From NCBI GenBank assembly GCA_964472545.1, contig CAYYNP010000042.1, positions 1 through 45,258 on the forward strand: a DNA stretch of 45,258 nucleotides, written 5' to 3'. Positions 20,412 to 29,913 of this stretch are shown in pieces. Source of the DNA: CAYYNP01 sp964472545. GTDB taxonomy: Bacteria; Planctomycetota; Planctomycetia; Pirellulales; Thermoguttaceae. The notes below the pieces were generated by a model. That model saw nothing but the letters and a program-made list of their open reading frames with translations, was not told the origin of the DNA and did not search any database. Each line of letters starts with the position of its first letter. Position 1 is the stretch's first letter. Position numbers and translations under genes: made by a program.

Positions 20412-21464
20412 ATGACGTTCACATCGCTCGACATCCTGATCGTCACCAAGTCCGAGAAGTTCGCCAGCGCGGCTTCCCGGCAGCTCGAGCTCCGCGACTA
20501 CAGCGTTCGGATCGTACCGCCGGAGCAGGCACTCCAGGCCCTTGTTTCCACGGAATGTTGCCCGGTGACCGTGTTGGTCGATTGCGACGCGTATACGAAG
20601 GAAGGGACGCCGCTCTACAAAGTCATTCAGATGGCGTTCCCGGACTGTCGGATCATGCTAATCTGCACTCCCAGCCAAGCGTCGATGGCAACGGGCCTGA
20701 TTCGATCGGGCGAGGTGTGCGGATACGTGTCGTCCGATTCGGTGCGGAATCCGGATCATGTCCCGCTGCTGGTCGAGCGTGCCCGAACTCGCAGCCCAAG
20801 GCGTTCGGCGAATGGAGCGTTGCACTACCGGAGAATCTTGCGGTATTTGGTAGAGCTGCGCGAGTTGCTAACCAGCGGCGTCGACAATTCCGTCGTCGAG
20901 GTGCTCGACAGATTCAAGCTCGGCGTGAGCCTGGACATGGCGAGCGAGTCTCTGTTGGAAGAGTTGGTAGAAGGTCACGAGCATTGTCTGGTGGAACTGA
21001 TCTGCCGCCGGTTGAGGCGTCTGGAGACCGAGATTCTCTGCCGGGGGCGCAACGCAGCCGGTATTGCCGCGAGCCCGGCCGGCAATCGGATCCTGATCGT
21101 GGAAGACGATGAGATCTCCGGCGAGTTGGCCACGAACATTTTGGAGAAGAGCGGGTTCGATGTGACGGTTGCCACGACGGCGCATGACGCCATTGACGCC
21201 GTGTTGGAGGATTCTCCCGCCCTGATCTTGATGGACATCCAACTTGGCGACGCGAACGGGATCGACTTGGTGAAGACGATGCGCCGCAGGAACATCTGCC
21301 CCGACGTCCCCGTCATCGTGGTCACGAGCGACCGCATGCGGGAAACAATGCTCTATGCCATGACGGCAGACGTGCAAGACTATATCCTCAAGCCGTACGA
21401 GCCGCGACTCCTGGCCGACAAGGTCGGAGCCATCCTGGAGTCCAACGGTCATCACCTGGTCTGA
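20412..21464 (+). CDS. Double-receiver response regulator (REC-helical linker-REC)
   Basis: A 350-residue protein, start taken at ATG 20412 (a TTG at 20385 is possible; neither has a clear ribosome site). Residues 6-125 look like a degenerate receiver: LILIVTKSEKF lacks the acidic pair, Asp57/Asp59 lie near the phosphorylation position (VLVDCDAY), and the conserved Lys is replaced in GYVSSDS. Residues ~135-215 are helical. Residues 226-345 are a canonical receiver: EDD at 231-233, phospho-acceptor D275 in LILMDIQL, T305 in VVTSD and K327 in LKPY. There is no output domain, so it probably relays or buffers phosphate or acts by protein contact. It converges with the giant hybrid kinase gene 132 bases away, a natural partner. 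Confidence 0.85.
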   Translation: MTFTSLDILIVTKSEKFASAASRQLELRDYSVRIVPPEQALQALVSTECCPVTVLVDCDAYTKEGTPLYKVIQMAFPDCRIMLICTPSQASMATGLIRSGEVCGYVSSDSVRNPDHVPLLVERARTRSPRRSANGALHYRRILRYLVELRELLTSGVDNSVVEVLDRFKLGVSLDMASESLLEELVEGHEHCLVELICRRLRRLETEILCRGRNAAGIAASPAGNRILIVEDDEISGELATNILEKSGFDVTVATTAHDAIDAVLEDSPALILMDIQLGDANGIDLVKTMRRRNICPDVPVIVVTSDRMRETMLYAMTADVQDYILKPYEPRLLADKVGAILESNGHHLV

Positions 21465-21596
21465 CGCTTGCCGGCGATCGCACGATCACTTGTCGCCGGG
21501 CAGTGGAAGATTGCACTCCGTTGTGAGCGCGGGCATCGGCTCCTCGTGCTATTCTCGCCGGCGCGTGAGCCAAGTAGAGAAGCACAGCTTGGAGGA

Positions 21597-24500
21597 TTAC
21601 CGGACGGGCGCGGGGTCGCCGGTGGCCGCAATCGCATCGAGCAACTCGAAGAGTTCTTGCGGCCGGACGGGTTTCGAGACGTACCCGTCCATATCGGCAT
21701 CGAGACAGCGATCGCGAAATCCTATCAGTGCGTGGGCCGTCATGGCAATGATGGGCGTTCGGGTACCGTCCTGCTTCTCCATGTCGCGAATCGCCGCCGT
21801 GGCCGCCAGCCCGTCCATTTCGGGCATTTCCACGTCCATGAGGATCACGTCGTACTTCCGGCGTCGCGCTGCTTCGACGGCTTCGCGGCCGTTGTTGGCA
21901 GTCTCGACGGTGTGTCCGCGCATTTCCAGCAACCCCGTGGCCACCTCCTGGTTGATCGGGCTGTCTTCCGCCACCAGCACGTGCAGAGCGCGCGCGGATG
22001 TGGCCTGGGCGTCGGATGGCTCTTGCGAGCGCCGTGTCGGACGAGTTCCCAAGGCGGCACCCACCGCCTCGGCCAACTCGGAGGCCTTGACGGGCTTTGT
22101 CAGGCAGTGCTCGATCCCCATCTGGCGGCACCGTTCGACGTCGTCGATGCGGCCTGGAGGAGCCAACACGACAAGGGGAAGCTGTGGCGATGCGCCCTCG
22201 CGGCAAAGTCGCTCGATCAGGCCGAAGCCGGACGTGCCGGCCGGTTCCACGTCGACGACCGCCACCCTCGGCGATTCATCTTGAGCGTTGTGCCGTGGGT
22301 CGGCCGTGAAAGCCGTCTCGTTTTCCAGAGGTTGAACGATCATCCCGCAAGCCGTCAAGATCTCGACGTACGCGTTCCGCGCGTTCGCATTGGTCGCATA
22401 GACCAAGGCCGTGCCGGTTAACGTCGGCCGGCGACCGGGCGAGGCCGCGTTTGGCTTTGCCGGCAGATCGAAGGGAACCACGAAATGGAACGTGCTTCCG
22501 TGGTCGACTTCACTCTCCACCCAGATCTTCCCGCCCATCAGTGAGACCAATTGCGACGAGACCGTCAGACCCAGCCCCGTGCCACCGAATCGCCGTGTGG
22601 TGGAACTGTCGCTTTGGCGGAAACGCTCGAAGACGGTATCCGTCTTATCGGGCGGGATTCCGATGCCGGTGTCTTGCACGGCGAAGTGGAGGTCGGCTTG
22701 CCGTTGGGCGCTCGACTCCAGCCAGACGCTGACGAACACTTCGCCGCGCTCAGTGAACTTGATGGCGTTCCCGACAAGGTTGACGACGATCTGGCGCAAG
22801 CGGCTGGGGTCGCCTACGATTTCGTGGGGTACGTCCGTTGCAACGCGGCAGGCCAACTCGAGGTCTTTTTCCGCTGCGCGGGCCGCCAGCATGCGCGTCG
22901 AATCGACCACGACGTCGCCCAGTACGAAGGGGACCTGCTCCAGTTCCATGCGCCCCGCTTCGATTTTCGAGAAGTCGAGGATGTCGTTCAGAAGCGACAG
23001 CAGGGTTTCCGCCGAGTCGCGTGCCACGCCCACGTAGTGGCGTTGCTCGTCGGTCAGCGCGGTGTTCAGTACCAATTCCGTCATCCCCAGCACGCCGTTC
23101 ATGGGAGTGCGTATTTCGTGGCTCATCGTGGCCAGGAAACGGCTCTTCGCCCGGTTGGCCGCCTCGGCGGCTTGCTTTGCCAGGCGGAGTTGTTCTTCGG
23201 TCTGACGGAGCTCGTTGGCGGTGCGTTCCAACTCCCGGTTCGACACCGTCAATTCCTGAGCGCGGGCCTCGGCGGCCGCCGTCCGTTCGGCCACGCGCCG
23301 CTCCAAGGTGCGGTTCAATCGCTGCAATGCGGCGAACCCCTCGGCGTTTTCCAAGGCGGCTCCCGCGATCGTCGCGATGAAATCGGCCAATCGTTCCTCG
23401 TCCGGCCCGAACAGGCCGTGCATGTGTTCGTGGGCCGTGTAGAAGCAGCCAACCGCACGGCCGCGCGCGTACATTGGCGCACACAACGCAGAGCGCTCGC
23501 CGCCGGAGGCGCTGTCGCTGGTGTTGCCGGCGACCTCTTCGACCGAAGCAATGGCGTGCCCCGCCAGCAGTGCCCGCTGCAACAGCGCCGTACTGTAACC
23601 GACGCGATGGGAGTCATCGATGGGAGTGAAACGCGGCTCGTCGTCGTGTTCGTCGATCCTAAACAACAGGCAGTCTTCCCCACGCAGCAGTCTCAAGGCG
23701 GCTTCGTGGACCTCGGCGAAGATGGAGTCCGGCGACAGCGCGGAGGCGATCCGTCGGCCCGCGTCCAGGACGGTATCGAAGCGGTCGGCCAGCGACAGAG
23801 TGGCCGACGAGGGATCGGCGTGGGATCTCCCCTGAAAAGTACCTTGTTCGATGGCCAGGCTTCCCAGTCGGTTCTGTGCCGCATGGTATTGCCCTTCCGC
23901 GCCGGGCCAGCCCAACTCGTGCCCCAACCGGCCACAAACCAGCCGAGTATGTGCAAGCTCGTATTCGGCACCCTGGCGGCGAGCCACGAGCAGGCTTTTG
24001 CGAAGCAGATGACGGATTCGTTCGGTCTTGCCTTGCATGGCGCGGGCCAAGGCCAACTCTCGCAGCGCGTGTGGCAGGTCGTTTTGCAGCCGGCGGCCAA
24101 CGCGGACCGCGCTGCCGGCGATGCGTTCGGCGCGTTGCAGTAGCCGCAGACGTTTGGCAGGGATCACGTCGGTTCGGGCTTCGGCTTGCTGACGCAGAGC
24201 GGTAGCCAGCCACGCGAGAATCGGCGCGGTGTAGGCGCTCATCAATCCCAACCGGTTGCTTTCCACGCGCGCCCGTTCGAGAACGGCCGCCGCGCGCCCG
24301 GGCTCGCCGGACGCCAAGAGTTGGACGCCTTGGGCCAACAGGATCTGGACCATGCTCTGGGCGTCCAGCCGCCTGCGGTTGAGCTCCCGTTGGAGCGTCT
24401 CCTCGGGCACTTTGCCTCCGGTCGCCAGGCTCCAGACGTCCAGGCTGATTCCGGACGCCTGTTCATCGCCCAATCGCAACCCCGACTCATGCATGCTGCG

Positions 24501-27500
24501 GGCCGTCTCCAGCGCAGCCGGCATATCGCCCAGCCGATACAACGAGGCGGCGATCTGGTATCGCGCGATGTGCATTTCCCAGTAGTCGCCGGTACGCTCC
24601 AGCAAGCGCACGCCCTCGCGGCATCTTTCGATGCACTCGGAGAATCGTGCGGCGGCGTACAACACCACACCGTAGAAGCTCAGCGACTGCCCCTGTCCCC
24701 ACAGGTCACCCAGCGATCGGCGAATATCGAGTGATTTCTGAGCGTAGGCCAGCCCGCGACGATACCAGCCAATCAGCGTCATGCCCACCGCGTGCTCCGA
24801 ATAGGTCTGGGCCAATTCGGGCGTCGGCGCATAGCGTTCGGCCAGGTTCATGCTGTGCAGATGAACCCAGAAGACCATGCTTCTGCCTCGCGTGTAGAAG
24901 TAGACGTAGGCCAGCCGGCTGAGCAAGCGAATGCTCAGCAGTTCCGCGTCCGACGGTTTTCGCTGCCGCCGCGCTACAAACAGCTTGGGGAAGATGCAAT
25001 GGAGCGCTTGAACCGACACCTCCCAGAGGAGCTTCAACACACACGTGCCCCTTCTCGGAGGCAGCCGCTTGCCCAGCAGTCGCGTTGCTTTCTCAAAGGC
25101 GTTGATGGCGCTTTCCATATCGCCACGCTTGAAGTCCAGTTCACCCAGTTTCCCGGTGATTTGGGCCCGGGCGAAATCCCCTTCGGCGAGCGACGCCGCG
25201 GCTTCGAGGGCCTCCTTGGCTTCGGCGTATTGGCCGCGGAGCATCAGCACGTCGCCAAGCCCTTCGTGGATGCGGTACCGCGTGGGCTTGTCGACGGAGG
25301 TTTCGCCGCGCATGGCAATCCGGTATTGCTGTTCGGCGACTTCCAGAGAATGCTGGGATCGGGCCCGCTCGGCGGCGACCAATGCGTAAGGCAAGGCCCG
25401 CGCACTTCGGCCGGCAGCGTCGAAGTGATAGGCCAGATCGAAAATCCGCTCGGGAGAGTTTCGCTCTAAGTGGTGCGCGACGCGGTCGTGAAGCTGGCGG
25501 CGACGTCTGAGTGTCGTCCGCTCGAGTAGGACGGCGCGGATCTTGTCGTGGACGAAGGCGGATTGGCCTTCGCCGGACTGCAACCAGACAAAGTGGCGTT
25601 GGCAGGCGGTTTCGAGTACGGAGACGGCTTGTGAGGTCGTAAGCCCCACCAATTCGGCAGCCAACTCCAAGTCGAACTCCTTGCCGAGCACGGCGCAGAT
25701 GGTCAGCAGCTCGACGGTGTCGGGAGGCAGCAACTCGACCCGACGCGACAGGAACCCGGCTGCCTGGCTCGAGGACTGCAAGTTCTTCAGGGCCAACGGC
25801 TCGACGCGCCAGCCTTCGCGTTCGGCCACCAGAGCGCCCGTCTCGACCATGCCGCGGAGTACGGCGGACGCCATGAACGGGCTTCCGTCGGACAGCCGGC
25901 GGACGACGTCCACGGCCGGAGCAGGCAATGGTCCGGCCATCGATTCCAATAACAGTTGCACTTCATCCGGCCCCAATGGCGCAAGCCGCAAGTGCAACGT
26001 GGGCTCGGTCTGCTCGAGAATCCGGCTTGCCTGCACTTCCTCGGAACGGAAAGCGGCCACCAACATCACGCGGGAGCCGGTTTCTCCCGAACTGCGGCAA
26101 TCGTATTGCCAATGGGCGATCAGCTTGGCCGTCATCTCGTCGGCCCACTGATAGTCGTCGAGAATGATCATCGCGGGGCGCGTTTGCGATCCCAACGCGT
26201 GCATGAAGGCGGAGAGAGCCTGGATGCTGCGGGTTTGTGCAAAGGCCTCCGGGCCCAATTCGCCGGCGGTCTCCCAACCGAAGGCTTTGGCCAATCTAGG
26301 CAGGGCAGCACCTACGGCGTCGCGATGCTCGCCCAAGTGAAGTCTGATCGACGCGGCCAGCGAGGAATCGGATTCGGCTCCGTCGACCAAACCGTCCACA
26401 ACGCCGTTGAGGACTTGAAACGGCTGCACGCCGGCCTGTTCGATACCTTGTCCGCGCAGTACCCACATGCCGGCCTGAACGCCCCGGATCGCCAGTTCGT
26501 TGACCAGCCTTGTCTTCCCACCGCCGGAGTTGGCTTCCAGGAATACCGTTGCGCTCTGCCCGGAGGTCACCCGACAGATTTGCTCGTCGAGTTGCTTCAG
26601 TTCCTGGTGCCGGCCGACGAGAGCGGGCTCCGTCAACGTGGGCCGCGAATCGCGCAATCCCACCACGAACGCCGATTCATCGGCCCCCTCTCGCAACGAC
26701 TGCGCGATGCTCTGCAAGTCTCCCAGAACGGCCTCAGCCGTCTGGTAACGATCGCACGGGTCCTTTCGCATCAGCCGCTGGACCAACTCGTCTAGCGCAC
26801 GAGGAACGTCCAGGCCCATGCTCCTGAGTTCCGGAACGCGGGAGGCCGTCTGCCGGCGGAGCACACCGCCGAGGCTGTCGCCACGAAACGGGGGACACCC
26901 GGCAAGACACTCGAACAGCACGATCCCAGCGGAATACAGGTCGGAAGCTTCACCGACCTCGCAATCGATCACGCCCGTCTGTTCCGGCGAGTGGTAGAGC
27001 GCGGCCTCGATCGCCTGCTCGTCAGTCAACATCACGGCATCGGAATGGCAACCCAAGCTGAATTCCGTCAGCACGGCTTGCTCGAGCGGTGGTTCCCGGT
27101 CGACGATCACGTGCGCCGGCCGCACGTCGCAGTGTAGAACGCCCCGCGCGTGCGCCTCATTGAGCGCGGAGAATAGACAATGCCCCACGGTCAGCGCGTC
27201 GTGCAACTGCAAACGCGAGTGCAGCAATCGTTGCCGTAGCGTGATACCCGGCTGATCGGGCCGTACGATGAAGAACTGGCCGTCCTCTTGACCGATCGCC
27301 AGGACGGGTGTTAGCCACGGCTTGCGGAGCTTCCGCAGGATCTCTGCCTCGTGCTCCATGCGTGCCCGCTCGCTCGCAGAAACGTCGGCCAGCGTCAGCA
27401 GGCGGACTACCACCGCCTCCCCGGTGACTAGGTCGGTGGCCCAGAGGCTCTCGGCGTTGAGGTGCTTCTCGCGAAGCCCGTGTACGCGGTAACGCCCGTC

Positions 27501-27557
27501 TATCAGTCTGCCGTCTAACGGCAAAGGACGCCGCTTCGCGGGATCGGTTTCGTTCAT
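21597..27557 (-). CDS. Giant hybrid sensor kinase: degenerate Ser/Thr kinase-AAA-TPR-GAF-HisKA-HATPase-REC-REC
   Basis: A 1986-residue protein starting at ATG 27557. Residues ~20-290 have a eukaryotic-type kinase fold, but key residues differ: VAIK Lys is R52, HRD is H142-C-D144, the catalytic-loop Asn is H149, and DFG reads E165-F-S. A divergent AAA/NACHT-like ATPase follows, with Walker A ANSGGGKT (K348). TPR-like helices span ~740-1170, a GAF domain ~1255-1405, then a coiled coil, HisKA with H1480 in SHEIRTPMNG, HATPase ~1580-1700, a receiver lacking its acidic pair (~1712-1832), and a full receiver with D1908. No membrane span is visible, so it should sense a cytoplasmic cue via GAF/TPR. 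The order kinase-ATPase-TPR-GAF-HisKA is known from cyanobacterial and myxobacterial hybrid kinases. It has no HPt; one is encoded at 31954. Confidence 0.9.
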   Translation of the reverse strand: MNETDPAKRRPLPLDGRLIDGRYRVHGLREKHLNAESLWATDLVTGEAVVVRLLTLADVSASERARMEHEAEILRKLRKPWLTPVLAIGQEDGQFFIVRPDQPGITLRQRLLHSRLQLHDALTVGHCLFSALNEAHARGVLHCDVRPAHVIVDREPPLEQAVLTEFSLGCHSDAVMLTDEQAIEAALYHSPEQTGVIDCEVGEASDLYSAGIVLFECLAGCPPFRGDSLGGVLRRQTASRVPELRSMGLDVPRALDELVQRLMRKDPCDRYQTAEAVLGDLQSIAQSLREGADESAFVVGLRDSRPTLTEPALVGRHQELKQLDEQICRVTSGQSATVFLEANSGGGKTRLVNELAIRGVQAGMWVLRGQGIEQAGVQPFQVLNGVVDGLVDGAESDSSLAASIRLHLGEHRDAVGAALPRLAKAFGWETAGELGPEAFAQTRSIQALSAFMHALGSQTRPAMIILDDYQWADEMTAKLIAHWQYDCRSSGETGSRVMLVAAFRSEEVQASRILEQTEPTLHLRLAPLGPDEVQLLLESMAGPLPAPAVDVVRRLSDGSPFMASAVLRGMVETGALVAEREGWRVEPLALKNLQSSSQAAGFLSRRVELLPPDTVELLTICAVLGKEFDLELAAELVGLTTSQAVSVLETACQRHFVWLQSGEGQSAFVHDKIRAVLLERTTLRRRRQLHDRVAHHLERNSPERIFDLAYHFDAAGRSARALPYALVAAERARSQHSLEVAEQQYRIAMRGETSVDKPTRYRIHEGLGDVLMLRGQYAEAKEALEAAASLAEGDFARAQITGKLGELDFKRGDMESAINAFEKATRLLGKRLPPRRGTCVLKLLWEVSVQALHCIFPKLFVARRQRKPSDAELLSIRLLSRLAYVYFYTRGRSMVFWVHLHSMNLAERYAPTPELAQTYSEHAVGMTLIGWYRRGLAYAQKSLDIRRSLGDLWGQGQSLSFYGVVLYAAARFSECIERCREGVRLLERTGDYWEMHIARYQIAASLYRLGDMPAALETARSMHESGLRLGDEQASGISLDVWSLATGGKVPEETLQRELNRRRLDAQSMVQILLAQGVQLLASGEPGRAAAVLERARVESNRLGLMSAYTAPILAWLATALRQQAEARTDVIPAKRLRLLQRAERIAGSAVRVGRRLQNDLPHALRELALARAMQGKTERIRHLLRKSLLVARRQGAEYELAHTRLVCGRLGHELGWPGAEGQYHAAQNRLGSLAIEQGTFQGRSHADPSSATLSLADRFDTVLDAGRRIASALSPDSIFAEVHEAALRLLRGEDCLLFRIDEHDDEPRFTPIDDSHRVGYSTALLQRALLAGHAIASVEEVAGNTSDSASGGERSALCAPMYARGRAVGCFYTAHEHMHGLFGPDEERLADFIATIAGAALENAEGFAALQRLNRTLERRVAERTAAAEARAQELTVSNRELERTANELRQTEEQLRLAKQAAEAANRAKSRFLATMSHEIRTPMNGVLGMTELVLNTALTDEQRHYVGVARDSAETLLSLLNDILDFSKIEAGRMELEQVPFVLGDVVVDSTRMLAARAAEKDLELACRVATDVPHEIVGDPSRLRQIVVNLVGNAIKFTERGEVFVSVWLESSAQRQADLHFAVQDTGIGIPPDKTDTVFERFRQSDSSTTRRFGGTGLGLTVSSQLVSLMGGKIWVESEVDHGSTFHFVVPFDLPAKPNAASPGRRPTLTGTALVYATNANARNAYVEILTACGMIVQPLENETAFTADPRHNAQDESPRVAVVDVEPAGTSGFGLIERLCREGASPQLPLVVLAPPGRIDDVERCRQMGIEHCLTKPVKASELAEAVGAALGTRPTRRSQEPSDAQATSARALHVLVAEDSPINQEVATGLLEMRGHTVETANNGREAVEAARRRKYDVILMDVEMPEMDGLAATAAIRDMEKQDGTRTPIIAMTAHALIGFRDRCLDADMDGYVSKPVRPQELFELLDAIAATGDPAPVR

Positions 27558-27904
27558 TTGGTGCGACTCAACTTCTTCGCACGTCTTCCAACATCGAGCG
27601 AGAGCGGGCTTCGGCCGCAGTTCGACCGAACCCGGAGGTATGTGCGTGACGCGTGGAAACGGCGGCCCAAGACTCCCGGACGCCCCGCAAGAGCTTTGCC
27701 CGAAGCTCTTTAGAAGCATAGCCTTCCCATTTGCCGCCCACCGCAGCGGATGCCCGCCGGCGACCGGTCAACGCAGGGTGCCGGTGGGCCAGTCGCATCG
27801 TTGGCAGCGGATATGCCGAAAGATGCGGCAGGTCGGACACCGCGCCGCCTGCTCGGCACGAGGAGCGATCGTCCGTCCGCAGAAACCGGCGTCCGATCCG
27901 CTGG
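27558..27904. other. Gene-free stretch between kinase and methyltransferase genes
   Basis: No gene can be supported. On the minus strand, 27768-27904 continues one frame past the methyltransferase stop and encodes a cysteine-rich run (FCGRT...RCPTC...RCQRCDW) that resembles a zinc ribbon but lacks a start codon and one of the expected cysteines. The kinase promoter is probably here. Confidence 0.45.
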
Positions 27905-28939
27905 CTACTGCGAGCGTCGCAGAAGTCGCCGTTGGGAGGCGGCAGCGTGTCTTGCGATATGCGGCCGCCGCAGTGGGCTGGCGTCGTCGAGACGCCAGCG
28001 ACGAACGTCCGGCTTCGCCGCCAGACACATCGTGATCAACTCCATCGGCTCGTGTTCGCAAACCACGATCTGCCAAGCGGCCCGTTCGACCTCTGCTGCG
28101 AGTTCGCCGCTGCTGCGGAGCCGCATGGTCCAATCCAGACCACGTTCCAAGAAGGTCACGCGGTCGTGGAAGTCCGTTTGGCTGATCATCAAAGCCCCGC
28201 CCGGCCGCGTACCACCGTGAACGGCGCCGAGCATGCTAGAGAGCGTTTGATTGGCGTCCGAACCGATGTCCAAGTACTCCGCGATGCCTTGGCACACCGC
28301 AATGCTGATTCCGTCGAATTCCACGTGGAAGCGATCGGCGGCGTTGCGCAGAAGCGCTTCGACGTCGCGCTCGTCGGCGATTCTGCCCGCGAGGGTAAAG
28401 CCTCGTCCGGAAAGCCCGTGTGTTTCAAGAACCTCTTTGTTTTCGGCGACGGCCCTTTCGTCCATGTCGATGCCCAAGTAGTAGACGTCCTGCCTGGCCG
28501 CATCGTCCAGGCCGGCGATGACTTCCGCCTCGAGCCTTCCGTCGCCCCCGCCAATCGCCAAGACGAGCCGCGGCTTGTCTCGGGGGACGGCGTTCAGACA
28601 CGCCCGCAACATCCACTGGGCGATCTTGCGGCGGTTGCGTGCGGCCTTGACCGCGGGTGATTGCATCAACAACCGATTCAACAAGTCCCCTTGACGGTGG
28701 GGCTCCTCGAATTCGTACATCGTTCGCAAGACGCGATACGACCCCCCCTCCTTTTCCACGAAGAGCCGACGAGCCAACTCCCCGCGACTTCGCGCGAAGA
28801 CCTTCGTCGCCGTCTTCGGAAAGGCGTTCATGAGCCGGGCGACGACGTACGTGTTGAGCAAACGGCGCAGCCGGGAGTCCGTCTCCAAAGACCCCTCGAC
28901 GCCATACCCCTCGTTCCAGAAGCGACTCAGCGGCTTCAT
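27905..28939 (-). CDS. Class I SAM-dependent methyltransferase
   Basis: A 344-residue protein starting at ATG 28939, which overlaps the upstream hydrolase stop (ATGA); AAGGTG precedes it inside the hydrolase gene. A glycine-rich motif I (LVLAIGGGDGRLEAEV) and an acidic end to strand 2 (YYLGIDMDERAVAEN) mark the SAM-binding Rossmann fold; ICQGIAEYLDIG is a likely motif in the active-site region. About 130 N-terminal residues (SRLRRLLNTYVVARLM, YEFEEPHRQGDLLNRLL) precede it and look helical, perhaps binding the substrate. In other bacteria an alpha/beta hydrolase and a SAM methyltransferase occur as one bifunctional protein; here they look like the split, translationally coupled version. A fatty-acid or lipid substrate is inferred from the hydrolase and FadL neighbours. 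PhcB of Ralstonia, which makes a fatty-acid methyl ester signal, is a functional comparison only. Confidence 0.82.
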   Translation of the reverse strand: MKPLSRFWNEGYGVEGSLETDSRLRRLLNTYVVARLMNAFPKTATKVFARSRGELARRLFVEKEGGSYRVLRTMYEFEEPHRQGDLLNRLLMQSPAVKAARNRRKIAQWMLRACLNAVPRDKPRLVLAIGGGDGRLEAEVIAGLDDAARQDVYYLGIDMDERAVAENKEVLETHGLSGRGFTLAGRIADERDVEALLRNAADRFHVEFDGISIAVCQGIAEYLDIGSDANQTLSSMLGAVHGGTRPGGALMISQTDFHDRVTFLERGLDWTMRLRSSGELAAEVERAAWQIVVCEHEPMELITMCLAAKPDVRRWRLDDASPLRRPHIARHAAASQRRLLRRSQ

Positions 28940-29913
28940 CGGTGAACACCTTGCATGGACACCACCCCATGTGAGACGTCCAGGGGTACGACGCGCTGCT
29001 CGGCCTCTTCAAACTTGTCGGCAAGCCGATCGATCACCGGATCGTGGCCCGGACCGCGCCCGAAATGGTCGATATCCCACCCCTGCACGTTCGCATGCGG
29101 GATCAAGGAGCTTACGCGGCTGCGGTAGGCCTCTTGACCCTCATCGGTATCCAGCGACATAACGTCGTCATGCCACCCGTAGTAGACGTTGCACGGGATC
29201 TCCGGCGGAATCGTCACGTCATCCAGGTAACGAGCCTGCGCAAGCTGGAGTATGGTGCCCGGCACGTCGGCCCGGCCGTAAGAAAGCTCTTCAAAGCGGT
29301 CCCGCTCGACTTCCAACTCCGGAAAGACACCCCCCAAGTACTCCTGCAAAGCCGATCGAAACACGTCTCCGTCGCAATCGATCGCTCGCTTGGCAATTCC
29401 CTCCAGCAACGCGCCGGTTGTGAGTTGCCGGCCGTAGTGGCGAGAGAAGACGGTCACGAAATCGCCGAAGCGGATCACCTGATGGAGATCAAACAGTCCG
29501 GAGATCGTGTTGAACGACCACAAGCCGGGCCGCGGCCGATCGCTGGGAAACTGGGCGGCCATGGCTACGGCGCCGTAACAGGTGGCGAAGCCGTGAAGCG
29601 GCATGTCAAGGCGTTTGGCGTAGTCGGTGGCCCACATCAGAGCATGCCGCGTGTCGTCGATCGTCGTGTCCAAGTCGAATGCACCCGTGGAACGGGTGTG
29701 CCCACGGTACTCGAAGGACAACAGGATCGAGCCGCGTCGCGTGAGGTTGCGGAAGATGGCCAGCGGCTGCGAGGCGCCGGCGCCGACCAAGGGAGGAATA
29801 AAGACGAGCCGCTTCGGAGATACCGGCCGCTTCGGCCGCAGCAGTTTCGCGTGTAAGACGTCAGATCCCGCCGTCGGGATCTTGTGTTCTGCCCGCCGTG
29901 ACGAGGTAACCAC
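28936..29913 (-). CDS. Alpha/beta hydrolase with Cys at the nucleophile elbow
   Basis: A 325-residue protein. The GTG at 29913 is preferred because AAGGAAG lies 5-6 bases upstream; a GTG at 29973 would add 20 Arg-rich residues. The fold markers are an early strand and oxyanion loop (LVFIPPLVGAGASQP), an FEYRGHTRSTG segment, and a nucleophile elbow HGFATCYGAVAM in which Cys112 takes the usual Ser place and Ala the first Gly. Later YYGWHDDVM and WDIDHFGRG offer the Asp and His of a triad. Cys-nucleophile hydrolases include PHA synthases and some acyltransferases or thioesterases, so acyl transfer is as likely as hydrolysis. No signal peptide is seen; cytoplasmic. It overlaps the methyltransferase gene by four bases, so both products are expected in similar amounts. 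Confidence 0.82.
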   Translation of the reverse strand: MVTSSRRAEHKIPTAGSDVLHAKLLRPKRPVSPKRLVFIPPLVGAGASQPLAIFRNLTRRGSILLSFEYRGHTRSTGAFDLDTTIDDTRHALMWATDYAKRLDMPLHGFATCYGAVAMAAQFPSDRPRPGLWSFNTISGLFDLHQVIRFGDFVTVFSRHYGRQLTTGALLEGIAKRAIDCDGDVFRSALQEYLGGVFPELEVERDRFEELSYGRADVPGTILQLAQARYLDDVTIPPEIPCNVYYGWHDDVMSLDTDEGQEAYRSRVSSLIPHANVQGWDIDHFGRGPGHDPVIDRLADKFEEAEQRVVPLDVSHGVVSMQGVHR

